A DNA stretch of 42,257 nucleotides from Bacteroidota bacterium (GTDB taxonomy: Bacteria; Bacteroidota; Bacteroidia; Bacteroidales; VadinHA17). The notes under the pieces were generated by a model. The model had not been told where the DNA came from and did no database searches. It worked only from the letters and a program-made list of their open reading frames with translations. Each line of letters starts with the position of its first letter. Positions within the stretch are counted from its first letter, which is position 1. Shown piece after piece: positions 32,255 through 41,487 of the stretch. A program made the translations under genes and the position numbers. The DNA lies in NCBI GenBank assembly GCA_022703405.1, contig JAKLDT010000007.1:1-42257 (forward strand), given 5' to 3'.

Positions 32255-33111
32255 TACCGGATCATTTTTTCAATAGGAATTACAAGGATGCCTTCAGCGC
32301 CGGCTTCCTTCAGCTGGTTTATTCTTTCCCAGAACTGATCCTCTTTTACAACCGAGTGAAGGCTGCACCATCCTTTTTCGGCAAGGGGTAGTATTGTCGG
32401 GCTTTTCATTCCGGGCAGTATGGCACAGATCCTGTCAATGGCAGATTCAGGTGCATTAAGCAGAATATATTTGTTTTCCTTTGCATTCTTTACGGCTCTT
32501 ATCCTGAACAGCAGGCTGTTGAGGATTGCCAGTTTTTCCTCATCAAGGTTTTTGCAGGCTATGATTACTGCCTGGCTTTTAAGAAGTGTTTCAACCTCTT
32601 TTAAGCCATTTGTCATCAGTGTACTTCCCGAACTTACTATATCGCATATTCCATCAGCAAGACCTATGCCGGGAGCTATTTCAACACTTCCGCTTATCTC
32701 CTCAATCTCGGCAGTAACATTATTATTGCTGAGGAAGTCGGTAAGCAGTTTGGGATAGCTTGTTGCGATCTTTTTGTTCATGAACCAGGATGGTCCGTTA
32801 TAAGTATCTTCCCTGGGTATTGCCAGGCTCAGCCTGCAACTGGCAAAACCGAGCTGTTCAACAACAGTCACATCCTTGTCTTTTTCATACACCATGTTTT
32901 CACCAAGGATGCCTATATCGGCTACCTGTTGTTCAACATATTGAGGAATATCATCATCCCTGAGGAAGAGGACTTCAACAGGGAAATTATATGCCTTTGT
33001 TTTAAGGACGCTTATGCCGTTTGAGAATTTTATCCCGCACTCTTCAAGAAGCTTCTTCGAATTTTCACTTAGCCGGCCACTTTTCTGGATCGCAATTTTC
33101 AATGTGTTCAT
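32254..33111 (-). CDS. hisG: ATP phosphoribosyltransferase, long form
   Basis: A 285-aa enzyme for the first committed step. KIAIQKSGRLSENSKKLLEECG (split near residue 15) and DDDIPQYVEQQVADIGILG (~52-70) are HisG landmarks, with GLADGICDIVSSGSTLMTNGL (split, ~153-173) as the PRPP loop. Length and a C-terminal ~75-residue regulatory domain mark the HisZ-independent long form, normally inhibited by histidine. First structural gene of the his operon, downstream of the hisL attenuator. Confidence 0.96.
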   Translation of the reverse strand: MNTLKIAIQKSGRLSENSKKLLEECGIKFSNGISVLKTKAYNFPVEVLFLRDDDIPQYVEQQVADIGILGENMVYEKDKDVTVVEQLGFASCRLSLAIPREDTYNGPSWFMNKKIATSYPKLLTDFLSNNNVTAEIEEISGSVEIAPGIGLADGICDIVSSGSTLMTNGLKEVETLLKSQAVIIACKNLDEEKLAILNSLLFRIRAVKNAKENKYILLNAPESAIDRICAILPGMKSPTILPLAEKGWCSLHSVVKEDQFWERINQLKEAGAEGILVIPIEKMIR

Positions 33112-33147
33112 CAGTCTGTTTTATGTGTCAGGGCAGGGGACGGATAT

Positions 33148-33180
33148 AAAAAAACCCGTCTGCACTGCTCAGACGGGTTT
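33148..33180 (-). terminator. Attenuator terminator of the his operon
   Basis: On the minus strand AAACCCGTCTG-AGCAGTG-CAGACGGGTTT is a perfect 11-bp stem with a 7-nt loop, continuing into a run of T. It lies between hisL and hisG. No other intrinsic terminator was seen between leuB and hisG, so it may also end transcripts coming from the leu/ilv operon. Confidence 0.93.
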
Positions 33181-33206
33181 ATGATACCTTATATAATCAC
33201 ATATCA

Positions 33207-33266
33207 CTATCTCCTCGCCTGAAGGCAGGTATGATAATGATGATGATGTGAAATACTTCTGTTCAT
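33207..33266 (-). CDS. hisL: his operon leader peptide
   Basis: A 19-codon ORF reading MNRSISHHHHYHTCLQARR, with five His in six codons (HHHHYH). It lies upstream of an 11-bp terminator hairpin and hisG. This is the hallmark of transcription attenuation by His-tRNA charging. The His run is shorter than the seven of enterobacterial hisL, but the gene context is unambiguous. AUACCU just after the His codons (33232-33227) can pair with AGGUAU (33189-33184) immediately ahead of the terminator, a candidate alternative stem. Confidence 0.95.
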   Translation of the reverse strand: MNRSISHHHHYHTCLQARR

Positions 33267-33281
33267 TTTAAAAATAAAGTA

Positions 33282-33314
33282 CAAAGATAATGAAATATTA
33301 ATAATTATCACAAA
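33282..33314 (-). promoter_or_regulatory. Promoter of hisL and the his operon
   Basis: TATCTTTG (33289-33282) matches TAnnTTTG exactly, and TTTG (33314-33311) lies 21 bp upstream. Predicted transcription start near 33278, about 11 nt before the hisL ATG. It is the clearest promoter in the window and lies just after the leuB stop codon. Confidence 0.7.
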
Positions 33315-33343
33315 ACATTAACAAAAAGTGATATTCTGTTATT

Positions 33344-34405
33344 CTAGAGTCTTTCGGCAACAAGGTCGCCTACCTCTGTTGTTGAATATCCCATTTTGCC
33401 TGCACCCATATCCTTGAGCTTATTTGCGGTTACATCCATAATAGCAGCTTCAATTGCTTTTGCAGCTTTTTCCTCGCCAAGATGCTCAAGCATCATTCCT
33501 CCGCATGCTATTGAGGCGAGGGGATTGATAACATTTTTACCTGTATATTTCGGAGCTGAACCACCTATAGGTTCGAACATAGACACTCCTTTAGGATTTA
33601 TGTTACCACCTGCTGCGATGCCCATACCTCCCTGTGTTATAGCACCAAGGTCGGTAATTATGTCACCGAACATGTTTGTTGTTACAATAACATCAAACCA
33701 TTCCGGATTCTTTACCATCCACATACAGGTAGCGTCAACATGAAAGTATTCTCTTTTGATATCAGGGTATTCAGCTTCTCCCATTTCATGAAAAGCTCTT
33801 TCCCAGAGGTCGAATACATAGGTGAGCACGTTTGTTTTTCCGCAGAGGGCAAGTGTCCTTTTCTTGTTTCTCTTCCTTGTATATTCGAAAGCATATCTGA
33901 GGCAGCGGTCCACCTGCATTCTTGAGTAAACCATGTTCTGCATGGCAACTTCATCCGGGGTACCCTTCATTGTTGTACCTCCTGCGCCGGTGTAAACGTC
34001 GCCTGAGTTTTCTCTTACAACAACATAGTCAATGTGTTCCGGACCTTTATCCTTAAGGGGTGTTGCAACACCCGGATAGAGTTTTATGGGACGGAGATTG
34101 ATATACTGGTCAAGTTCAAAACGGAGCCGGAGCAGGATTCCTTTTTCAAGGATACCCGGCTTCACATCAGGATGACCGATGGCTCCAAGGAATATTGAAT
34201 CGAATTTTTTCAGATCAGTTGTTGCCGAATCCGGAAGCACTTCACCGGTTCTGAGATAACGTTCACCACCAAAGTCAAAGTCCTGGTAATTTAGTTTGAA
34301 GCCGTACTTCGAAGCAGCAGCAGAAAGTACTTTAACGCCTTCCCTGACCACCTCGGGTCCGGTACCGTCACCACCTATAACGGCAATGTTGTAAGTTTTA
34401 CCCAT
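33344..34405 (-). CDS. leuB: 3-isopropylmalate dehydrogenase
   Basis: A 353-aa NAD-dependent beta-decarboxylating dehydrogenase. [14 protein letters not shown] (~7-20), [19 protein letters not shown] (~92-110), [15 protein letters not shown] (~128) and [19 protein letters not shown] (~244, metal-binding Asp pair) are present, with [12 protein letters not shown] near ~277. Oxidises 3-isopropylmalate for leucine and, if the neighbouring citramalate synthase acts as predicted, also 3-methylmalate for isoleucine. Last gene of the branched-chain run. Confidence 0.93.
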   Translation of the reverse strand: MGKTYNIAVIGGDGTGPEVVREGVKVLSAAASKYGFKLNYQDFDFGGERYLRTGEVLPDSATTDLKKFDSIFLGAIGHPDVKPGILEKGILLRLRFELDQYINLRPIKLYPGVATPLKDKGPEHIDYVVVRENSGDVYTGAGGTTMKGTPDEVAMQNMVYSRMQVDRCLRYAFEYTRKRNKKRTLALCGKTNVLTYVFDLWERAFHEMGEAEYPDIKREYFHVDATCMWMVKNPEWFDVIVTTNMFGDIITDLGAITQGGMGIAAGGNINPKGVSMFEPIGGSAPKYTGKNVINPLASIACGGMMLEHLGEEKAAKAIEAAIMDVTANKLKDMGAGKMGYSTTEVGDLVAERL

Positions 34406-34459
34406 AAATCTTATATTTAATTAAAATGTTAATATTCAATGAAATGACACTGTAGGAGC

Positions 34460-36019
34460 TTAGTTGATTCCGGCTTTTTCAGTATCCTCTGCTTTCTCAC
34501 TTTCATTAAATCCTTCTACAATATTAAGCATTCTTTCCGTAGCCTTTATTGCTGATTCAGTCTGGTCGGCATCGAGGCCCCGGGTTCTGAATTCCCGGCT
34601 TTTGTAATCCCAGGTAATTACAGTTTCAACAAGAGCATCTGTTGCACCACCCGGAGGAATTGACACCTGGTAATCAATAAGGTTTGGCAGGGCTTTGCCT
34701 AGCTTGTCGTAAATATTTCTCAGCGCCTTCATAAAGGCATCATACTGACCATCGCCTGAGGAAGTCTCCTGGTAAAGATTTCCGTCAATCTCAACCTGAA
34801 TATTGGCTGAAGGCTTAAGACCGAATGACAGTGAAAGGCTGTAATTTTTTATGAAGATCTTGTAATTACTGCGGTCGTTTCCAAGAACATCGGCAATTAT
34901 GAAAGGCAGATCCTCGGCAGTGACATTTTCCTTTTTGTCACCAAGTTCGATTACCCGCTGCGTAACTTTTGCAAGAGATTCAGGACTCAGTGTAAGTCCG
35001 AACTCCTCAAGGTTTTTCTTCACTGTAGCCTTTCCTGACTGTTTGCCAAGGGCATATTTTCTCTTTCTTCCAAAACGTTCGGGGAGAAGGTTGTTGTAAT
35101 AAAGGTTATCCTTGGTATCGCCGTCAGCATGCACTCCGGAAGTCTGGGTGAAGACATTTTCACCAATAACCGGTTTGTTTACGGGAATCCTTATCCCGCT
35201 GAAGGTTTCAACAATCTTGCTTACTCTTGTTATTTCAAACTCATTGACATTCATCTCAGCTCCGAGATGATCCCTGAGCACACCTATTATGCTTGAAAGC
35301 GGTGCATTTCCTGCTCTTTCTCCAAGTCCGTTAACTGTTGTATGTATGCCTTTTACTCCTGCTTTTACAGCGGCGAGCACATTTGCAACTGAGAGGTCAT
35401 AGTCGTTGTGGGCATGAAAATCAAAGTGAAGGCCGGGATAACGGTCGGTGACCTTCTTGCAGAAGTCATAAGTCTGATCAGGATTAAGTATCCCGAGAGT
35501 GTCAGGAAGCATGAAACGTTTTATATTTTCATCTTTCAGTGAGTCAAGCATATAGAAGACATAATCGGGTGAATTGATCATCCCGTTTGACCAGTCTTCG
35601 AGGTAGATGTTAACCTCCATGTCGAGTTCTTCAGCCTTTCTTATAATTTCCTTAATGTCAGCCACATGCTGATCGGGAGTTTTCCTGAGCTGCTTTTCGA
35701 GATGTCTCAGGGAACCCTTGCAGAGCAGGTTATCAACCCTGCCGCCTGCATCATGGATCCAGTTAAGTGAGATATCACCGTCAACAAAGCCAAGTACCTC
35801 AACCTTCCTGTGAAGGTTGTTGTGGCGGGCCCATTCGGTAATCTTTTTAAGGGCTTCGAATTCACCTGAAGAAACCCTTGCAGAGGCTATCTCTATCCTG
35901 TCAATCTTAAGATCCCTCAGAAGCAGCTTTGCCAGATGCAGCTTTTCGGGAGGTGAATAAGAGACGCCCTGTGTCTGTTCCCCATCCCTGAGGGTGGTAT
36001 CCATTATCTCAACTCTCAT
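34460..36019 (-). CDS. cimA: (R)-citramalate synthase-like enzyme (LeuA family)
   Basis: A 519-aa DRE-TIM metallolyase. [18 protein letters not shown] (~5-22) has the catalytic Arg-Asp. DFHAHNDYDLSVAN (~200) has the metal His-x-His, and TQTSGVHADGD (~290) follows. The C-terminal ~120 residues are a LeuA-type regulatory dimer domain (IPPGGATDALVETVITW). KIDRIEIASARVS, LLCKGSLRHLEKQL, VNIYLEDWSNG and LPERFGRKRKYALGK match what I recall of Leptospira CimA much better than true LeuA, which is present separately at 38173. It would condense pyruvate and acetyl-CoA, starting threonine-independent isoleucine synthesis. Starts in a 4-bp overlap with leuD. Confidence 0.82.
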   Translation of the reverse strand: MRVEIMDTTLRDGEQTQGVSYSPPEKLHLAKLLLRDLKIDRIEIASARVSSGEFEALKKITEWARHNNLHRKVEVLGFVDGDISLNWIHDAGGRVDNLLCKGSLRHLEKQLRKTPDQHVADIKEIIRKAEELDMEVNIYLEDWSNGMINSPDYVFYMLDSLKDENIKRFMLPDTLGILNPDQTYDFCKKVTDRYPGLHFDFHAHNDYDLSVANVLAAVKAGVKGIHTTVNGLGERAGNAPLSSIIGVLRDHLGAEMNVNEFEITRVSKIVETFSGIRIPVNKPVIGENVFTQTSGVHADGDTKDNLYYNNLLPERFGRKRKYALGKQSGKATVKKNLEEFGLTLSPESLAKVTQRVIELGDKKENVTAEDLPFIIADVLGNDRSNYKIFIKNYSLSLSFGLKPSANIQVEIDGNLYQETSSGDGQYDAFMKALRNIYDKLGKALPNLIDYQVSIPPGGATDALVETVITWDYKSREFRTRGLDADQTESAIKATERMLNIVEGFNESEKAEDTEKAGIN

Positions 36020-36618
36020 TTCACCATTATTTTATTATTCTCATAATCAGTTATCTGATCCTTCATGGCAATAAGGAAATCAATGTCATCGAGTCCTTTA
36101 AGCAGGCACTCTTTCTTGTATGCATTAATTTCAAACCGAGCAGTATCGCCTGTCGGAAGTACTGAAAATTCCTGTTTTTCAAGATCTATCCGGACCTTTG
36201 TTGAGGGGTCCTGCTTCACCTGTGACTGAAGCTTCTGAAGAAGTTCTTCTGATATCACAATAGGCAACAATCCGTTATTGAGTGAGTTGTTTTTAAAAAT
36301 ATCTGCAAAAAAACTTGAGACAACTGCCCTGAAACCATAGTCATATATTGCCCATACTGCATGTTCACGGCTTGATCCGCTGCCGAAGTTTTTTCCTGCA
36401 ACAAGCACCTTCCCGCTGTAAACGGGACTATTCAGTACAAATTCAGGATTTTTTTCTCCGGTTTTGAGGTACCTCCAGTCACGGAACAGGTTATCTCCGA
36501 ATCCTTCCCTTGATGTTGCACTGAGGAACCTTGCAGGTATAATCTGATCAGTATCTACATTCTCCAGGGGGAGAGGTACACATGTTGTCTCCAGTATATT
36601 GAATTTTGTTTTTGGCAT
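36016..36618 (-). CDS. leuD: 3-isopropylmalate dehydratase small subunit
   Basis: A 200-aa aconitase swivel-domain subunit. PLENVDTDQIIPARFL (~17-32), VLVAGKNFGSGSSREHAVWA (~71-90, split) and FADIFKNNSLNNGLLPI (~103) are typical. With LeuC it isomerises isopropylmalate and probably citramalate. Ends in a 4-bp overlap with cimA, 25 bp after leuC. Confidence 0.95.
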   Translation of the reverse strand: MPKTKFNILETTCVPLPLENVDTDQIIPARFLSATSREGFGDNLFRDWRYLKTGEKNPEFVLNSPVYSGKVLVAGKNFGSGSSREHAVWAIYDYGFRAVVSSFFADIFKNNSLNNGLLPIVISEELLQKLQSQVKQDPSTKVRIDLEKQEFSVLPTGDTARFEINAYKKECLLKGLDDIDFLIAMKDQITDYENNKIMVK

Positions 36619-36643
36619 TGTATTGATTATAAGCTTGTTATTA

Positions 36644-38047
36644 TTAACTGAGTAAGGTTCTTGGGTCGGTTATCCTGCCTGTAACGGCTGCGGCTGCGGC
36701 TGTTAGCGGACTTGCCAGGAGTGTCCTGGCTCCCGGTCCCTGTCTTCCCTCAAAATTCCTGTTGGATGTTGATACGGCATATTTTCCTGCCGGGATCTTG
36801 TCCTCATTCATTGCCAGGCATGAAGAGCAGCCCGGTTGCCTTACCTCAAATCCTGCATCCTCGTATATTTTTACAAGACCTTCCTGCTTCATCTGTTCTT
36901 CAACAAGCTTAGAGCCGGGAACTATGAGAGCAGTGACACTGTCAGCCTTCTTTTTGCCCCTTATCAGTTCTGCAAAAGCCCTGAAGTCTTCTATTCTGCC
37001 GTTTGTACAGCTGCCTATGAAAACGTAATCAACGGGATGTCCGATAAGTTTCATGTCGGGCTTAAAGCCCATATAAGCAAGAGATTTCATATAGGAAGCA
37101 GATGCTTCTTTTCCTGCTGTATCGCTTAAAGGAATTGCTGCATCAATTGCCATGCCCATTCCCGGGTTTGTTCCGTAGGTGATCATTGGTTTAATGTCGG
37201 CAGCATCATAAACAAGCTCCATGTCAAATACGGCACCTTCATCGCTTTTCATCTTTTTCCATCCTTCAAGCGCTTTGTTGAAGTCCTTAACTCCATGAAC
37301 AACAGATAGTTTTTTCAGGTATTCAAATGTTGTTTCATCAGGTGCTATCAGTCCTCCACGGGCTCCCATCTCAATGCTCATATTACAGATAGTCATCCTT
37401 GCTTCCATTGACAGGCTTTGTATTGCAGAACCTGCAAATTCAACGAAATACCCTGTACCTCCTGCGGCACTTATGCGGGAGATAATGTAGAGTATAATAT
37501 CCTTTGAAGTAACACCTTTTTCAAGCTTGCCATTTACACTGATCCTCATCTTCCTGGGTTTCGGCTGCATTATGCATTGTGTGGCAAGTACCATTTCAAC
37601 CTCACTTGTGCCAATGCCGAATGCAATAGTACCGAAGGCACCATGTGTCGATGTATGGCTGTCGCCGCAGACGATTGTCATTCCGGGAAGTGTGTAGCCA
37701 AGTTCAGGACCGATTATATGTACAATACCGTTTTTTGAATTGTTGAGTCCGAAGTATTCAATACCATGTTCCCTGCAGTTATGGGATAGTCTCTCAACCT
37801 GATTCCTTGACAGTTCATCCTTTATTGTGAGGTGCTGATCTTTTGTGGGAATATTATGGTCGGCAGTGGCAATTGTCTTCTCGGGCCGGAATACTTTTAT
37901 TCCTCTCTGCCTGAGCCCGTTGAATGCCTGCGGACTTGTTACCTCATGAATATAGTGCCTGTCGATGTATAATACATCAGGGCCTTCCTTTATTGAGCGG
38001 ACAACATGTCCGTCCCAGATCTTGTCAAAAAGTGTTTTTGCTTCCAA
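36644..38047 (-). CDS. leuC: 3-isopropylmalate dehydratase large subunit
   Basis: A 467-aa aconitase-family iron-sulfur enzyme. The three cluster Cys are visible in [14 protein letters not shown] (~348) and [11 protein letters not shown] (~407-417). [15 protein letters not shown] (~125) and [16 protein letters not shown] (~58) are further family blocks. Forms the dehydratase with LeuD. The upstream gap to leuA holds an inverted GC-rich repeat. Confidence 0.96.
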   Translation of the reverse strand: MEAKTLFDKIWDGHVVRSIKEGPDVLYIDRHYIHEVTSPQAFNGLRQRGIKVFRPEKTIATADHNIPTKDQHLTIKDELSRNQVERLSHNCREHGIEYFGLNNSKNGIVHIIGPELGYTLPGMTIVCGDSHTSTHGAFGTIAFGIGTSEVEMVLATQCIMQPKPRKMRISVNGKLEKGVTSKDIILYIISRISAAGGTGYFVEFAGSAIQSLSMEARMTICNMSIEMGARGGLIAPDETTFEYLKKLSVVHGVKDFNKALEGWKKMKSDEGAVFDMELVYDAADIKPMITYGTNPGMGMAIDAAIPLSDTAGKEASASYMKSLAYMGFKPDMKLIGHPVDYVFIGSCTNGRIEDFRAFAELIRGKKKADSVTALIVPGSKLVEEQMKQEGLVKIYEDAGFEVRQPGCSSCLAMNEDKIPAGKYAVSTSNRNFEGRQGPGARTLLASPLTAAAAAVTGRITDPRTLLS

Positions 38048-38083
38048 TTCTATTCTAATTATTATAATTGTATGCTTCCCTTT

Positions 38084-38173
38084 TAGCCCCCCATCCCCCC
38101 TGAAGGGGGGCTAAAACAAGTCAATTTTACATCATTTCCCGATGTTTTATACCCCCTTCAGGGGGCAGGGGGT
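38084..38173. repeat. Inverted GC-rich repeat pair between leuA and leuC
   Basis: TAGCCCCCCATCCCCCCTGA then AGGGGGGCTA (38084-38113) and, inverted ~40 bp away, ACCCCCTTCAGGGGGCAGGGGGT (38151-38173, written with its inner palindrome CCCCCTTCAGGGGG). The right copy touches the leuA stop codon. Hairpins inside the operon could tune leuC relative to leuA or stabilise the 3' end of the upstream RNA. Confidence 0.75.
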
Positions 38174-39666
38174 CATTGTATTTTTGCAAGTGCATCGATG
38201 AATGCTTCAACAGATGCGGTTATAATATCCGTATGAGCTGAAAATCCGTAAAACATTTTTCCGTCATATTCAACCTGTATGTGTACTTTGCCAAGGTCGT
38301 CACTTCCTTTAGTAATAGCCTGGATAAGAAACTCCTCGAGGTGTACTGTCTTGGATATGAGTTGTTTAACTGCCGTGAATGATGCATCAATCGGACCGTT
38401 ACCGGTGGCAGTTGCATAATGCAGTTCGCCGTTGATCTTAATACCAACAGTGGCTACGGGCATAAGTGATTTTCCGCATGTAACCTGAAGCATGTCGAGT
38501 TTGAGTGATTTCTCACCCTGGAACACAACTCCTGCAAGGACTTTTATATCCTCATCCTTAATTTCTTTTTTCTTATCAGCCATCAGCAGGAAGCGGTGGT
38601 AGATCTCGTCGAGTTCCTCCTTGCCGAATTTGAAGCCAAGGAGCTCAAGCCTGTGGTTAAGAGCTGCTCTTCCGCTTCTTGCAGTAAGGATTATTGAAGA
38701 TTCCTTGATACCCACTTCAACAGGATCAATAATCTCATAGTTCTCCCTCTTCTTAAGCACTCCGTCCTGGTGAATCCCAGATGAATGAGCGAATGCATTT
38801 CTTCCGACAATGGCCTTGTTAGCCTGTACAGGCATGTTCATAAGTGTTGATACAAGCCGGCTTGTGCTGTATATAAGCTTTGTATTTATGTCGGTCCTTA
38901 CATTCAGGTCATAATGGCTTTTTATTATCATTGCCACTTCTTCGAGGGAGGTGTTTCCTGCCCTTTCACCGATACCGTTAATAGTCACTTCAACCTGGCG
39001 GGCTCCGTTTATAACACCCATCATGGTGTTTGCGGTAGCCATTCCAAGGTCATTATGGCAATGAGTTGAGATAGTTGCCTTGTTTATATTCGGAACATTT
39101 TCAACAAGGTACCTTATCTTTGCGCCATACTCTTCAGGGAGGCAGTAACCTGTTGTATCCGGAATATTTACAACAGTAGCTCCTGCTTTGATTACGGCTT
39201 CTATTACCCTGGCAAGAAATTCGTTTTCGCTTCTTCCGGCATCCTCAGCGTAAAATTCCACATCATCAACAAATTTGCGTGCATATTTTACTGCATCAGC
39301 AGCCCGTTTTATTATTTCCTCAGGAGTTGTGCGGATCTTGTGCTGAATATGCATGGGAGAGGTGCCGATACCTGTATGTATCCTCTTCTTTTTTGCATAT
39401 TGCAGTGCCTCGGCAGCCACCTCAATATCCTTTTTAACAGCCCTGGTGAGGGCACAGATAACAGGATTTGAGATTGCCTTAGAGATCTCCACTACTGAAT
39501 TGAAATCGCCCGGACTAGAAATCGGAAAGCCAGCCTCAATGACATCGACTCCCAGGGCTTCCAGGGCCTGGGCAACTTCAATTTTCTCAATTGTATTAAG
39601 CTGGCACCCTGGCACCTGTTCTCCATCCCTGAGGGTGGTGTCGAAGATAATGACCTTATCGTTCAT
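38173..39666 (-). CDS. leuA: 2-isopropylmalate synthase
   Basis: A 497-aa DRE-TIM metallolyase that commits carbon to leucine. [19 protein letters not shown] (~5-23) has the catalytic Arg-Asp; [14 protein letters not shown] (~200) has metal His-x-His; [16 protein letters not shown] (~290) is the standard LeuA block. The C-terminal ~130 residues are the regulatory domain that binds leucine. Lies 32 bp downstream of ilvC. Confidence 0.95.
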   Translation of the reverse strand: MNDKVIIFDTTLRDGEQVPGCQLNTIEKIEVAQALEALGVDVIEAGFPISSPGDFNSVVEISKAISNPVICALTRAVKKDIEVAAEALQYAKKKRIHTGIGTSPMHIQHKIRTTPEEIIKRAADAVKYARKFVDDVEFYAEDAGRSENEFLARVIEAVIKAGATVVNIPDTTGYCLPEEYGAKIRYLVENVPNINKATISTHCHNDLGMATANTMMGVINGARQVEVTINGIGERAGNTSLEEVAMIIKSHYDLNVRTDINTKLIYSTSRLVSTLMNMPVQANKAIVGRNAFAHSSGIHQDGVLKKRENYEIIDPVEVGIKESSIILTARSGRAALNHRLELLGFKFGKEELDEIYHRFLLMADKKKEIKDEDIKVLAGVVFQGEKSLKLDMLQVTCGKSLMPVATVGIKINGELHYATATGNGPIDASFTAVKQLISKTVHLEEFLIQAITKGSDDLGKVHIQVEYDGKMFYGFSAHTDIITASVEAFIDALAKIQ

Positions 39667-39698
39667 ACGAATTCTATGTTTATTTTTAATATTATTTA

Positions 39699-40745
39699 CT
39701 ATTTGACTGGCCTGAGCTTTCTCACGGCAGTACCGGTTTTCCAGATCTCTGAGCTTCCGAGTTCTTTCAGTTCGGCATCGAGCTTTTGCTTGTAATCAGG
39801 TGAACTTAAAGAACTGATGACCCTTTCACATTCTGCACCTGTCTTAACTTTATTATACAGATCCTTGAAAACGGGAAGTGTTGCCTGCATGAATTTAGGT
39901 CTCCAGTCGAGGGCTCCTCTCTGGGCCGTTGCACTGCAGTTTGAGTACATCCAGTCCATTCCGTTCTCATCCACAAGCCTTATGAGACTCTGGGTGAGTT
40001 CCTCAACTGTCTCGTTAAATGCTTCTGAAGGTGAATGGCCGTTCTCGCGAAGTACCTGGTACTGAGCATCCATGATGCCTGCAAGTGCGCCCATAAGCAC
40101 ACCGCGCTCACCTGTAAGGTCACTGTAAACCTCATGCTCGAAAGTTGTCGGGAAGAGATATCCTGAGCCAATAGCTATACCCAGGGCTAGTGTTCTCTCT
40201 TCAGCTCTGCCGGTGAAATCCTGAAATACCGAATAGCTTGAATTGATACCGGCACCTGCAAGGAAGTTACGGCGAACACTTGTTCCCGATCCCTTTGGTG
40301 CACATAGTATTACATCAATATCAGCAGGAGGGATGACCCCTGTCTGTTCTTTATATGTTATTGAAAATCCATGTGAAAAATAAAGTGCATCACCTTTCTT
40401 AAGATGAGGTTTGATCTTTGGCCATAATATTCTCTGGGCGGCATCTGAAACAAGATACTGGATAATTGTGCCTTTTTCTGCAGCTTCTTCTACAGTGAAG
40501 AGAGTTTTACCGGGAACAAATCCGTCTTTTACTGCCTTGTCCCAGTCGGCTTTGAATTCAGGAGCCTGACCAATTATTACATTGATGCCGTTATCTTTCA
40601 TGTTAAGAGCCTGAGCGGGGCCCTGTACTCCATATCCGATAATTGCAACAACTTCTTTTTTAAGAACTTCACGTGCTTTTGAAAGTGGAAACTCTTCTCT
40701 TGTAACTACTGTTTCAAGTACTCCGCCAAAATCAATTTTTGCCAT
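39699..40745 (-). CDS. ilvC: Ketol-acid reductoisomerase
   Basis: A 348-aa NADPH enzyme of valine and isoleucine synthesis. [20 protein letters not shown] (~32-51) is the nucleotide-binding loop, and [15 protein letters not shown] (~146, read LCAPKGSG) and [21 protein letters not shown] (split, ~195-215) hold the magnesium-binding Asp/Glu. Length is that of the short class I form. The leader region to ilvN holds a 20-bp perfect palindrome. Confidence 0.95.
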   Translation of the reverse strand: MAKIDFGGVLETVVTREEFPLSKAREVLKKEVVAIIGYGVQGPAQALNMKDNGINVIIGQAPEFKADWDKAVKDGFVPGKTLFTVEEAAEKGTIIQYLVSDAAQRILWPKIKPHLKKGDALYFSHGFSITYKEQTGVIPPADIDVILCAPKGSGTSVRRNFLAGAGINSSYSVFQDFTGRAEERTLALGIAIGSGYLFPTTFEHEVYSDLTGERGVLMGALAGIMDAQYQVLRENGHSPSEAFNETVEELTQSLIRLVDENGMDWMYSNCSATAQRGALDWRPKFMQATLPVFKDLYNKVKTGAECERVISSLSSPDYKQKLDAELKELGSSEIWKTGTAVRKLRPVK

Positions 40746-40817
40746 GTTTTTAAATTTTAATTATTTGTTTCCTGTTAAATTTTTCTATTTGATATTCCTT
40801 TTATTTTCTTTTCTTTT

Positions 40818-40867
40818 GCCCTGAGCCCTGAGCCCTCCCGATAGCTATCGGGAGCTCTTCGCCCTGT
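40818..40867. repeat. Heptads around a 20-bp perfect palindrome between ilvN and ilvC
   Basis: Units GCCCTGA, GCCCTGA, GCCCTCC and, after the palindrome, GCCCTGT. The palindrome CTCCCGATAGCTATCGGGAG (40835-40854) is perfect. It lies just after the ilvN stop codon (40875) inside the operon. No T-tract follows on the minus strand, so it is not an ordinary terminator. Confidence 0.8.
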
Positions 40868-40874
40868 GCCTCTA

Positions 40875-41435
40875 TCAGTTAAGAGTTCTGAAATTATCTC
40901 CCTTGAAGTTATTTGCTTCATCCATTTCCTGCAGGTAGGAAGTAAGCTCCTTGACCTGTTTTGTAATTGCCACCCTTCCCGATTTTGCGAACTGGAGTAC
41001 ACCATAAGGTTCAAGCTGGGTAAGCATTTTAGCAATATCAGCTCTGTGCCCTGTCTTTTCAATAATCATAAACTCAGGTGAAACTTCAAGTATCCTGGCG
41101 TTGTGTGAGCGGACAATATGATCAATAATATTTCCGCTGAGCAAGGCTTTTGTTGATACTTTGAATAATGCAATCTCCTGATATATAATCTGTTCTGAAG
41201 TATGGACAAATACTTTCAAGACATCGACAAGCTTTTCCATCTGCTTTGCCACTTTCTGAATCAAATCACTTGTTGTTGTTACAACTATTGTGAGGAGGTA
41301 TACTCCCTGTACTGCAGATTCAGAGGCCGTAAAGCTCTCAATATTGAGCTGCCTGCGGGTAAGTATTATTGTTATCTGACCGAGTATTCCTATGTGGTCC
41401 TCGGTAAAAAGCGATATTGTGTACTCCTGTTTCAT
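40875..41435 (-). CDS. ilvN: Acetolactate synthase small (regulatory) subunit
   Basis: A 186-aa protein with an N-terminal ACT domain (YTISLFTEDHIGILGQITII, RRQLNIESFTASES) that senses valine, followed by a second ACT-like part (~80-160; IVRSHNARILEVSPEFMIIEKTG). Partner of IlvB. Lies 52 bp after ilvB and 129 bp before ilvC. Confidence 0.94.
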   Translation of the reverse strand: MKQEYTISLFTEDHIGILGQITIILTRRQLNIESFTASESAVQGVYLLTIVVTTTSDLIQKVAKQMEKLVDVLKVFVHTSEQIIYQEIALFKVSTKALLSGNIIDHIVRSHNARILEVSPEFMIIEKTGHRADIAKMLTQLEPYGVLQFAKSGRVAITKQVKELTSYLQEMDEANNFKGDNFRTLN

Positions 41436-41487
41436 TTTCTATTTTCTGTTTGTCTTGTAGTCATTTAGTCATGCGGTCTCTTTGTTG

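Noticed and set aside
40746..40874. Attenuator before ilvC
   Set aside because: A strong palindrome is present, but no leader peptide rich in Ile/Val/Leu and no T-tract on the minus strand.
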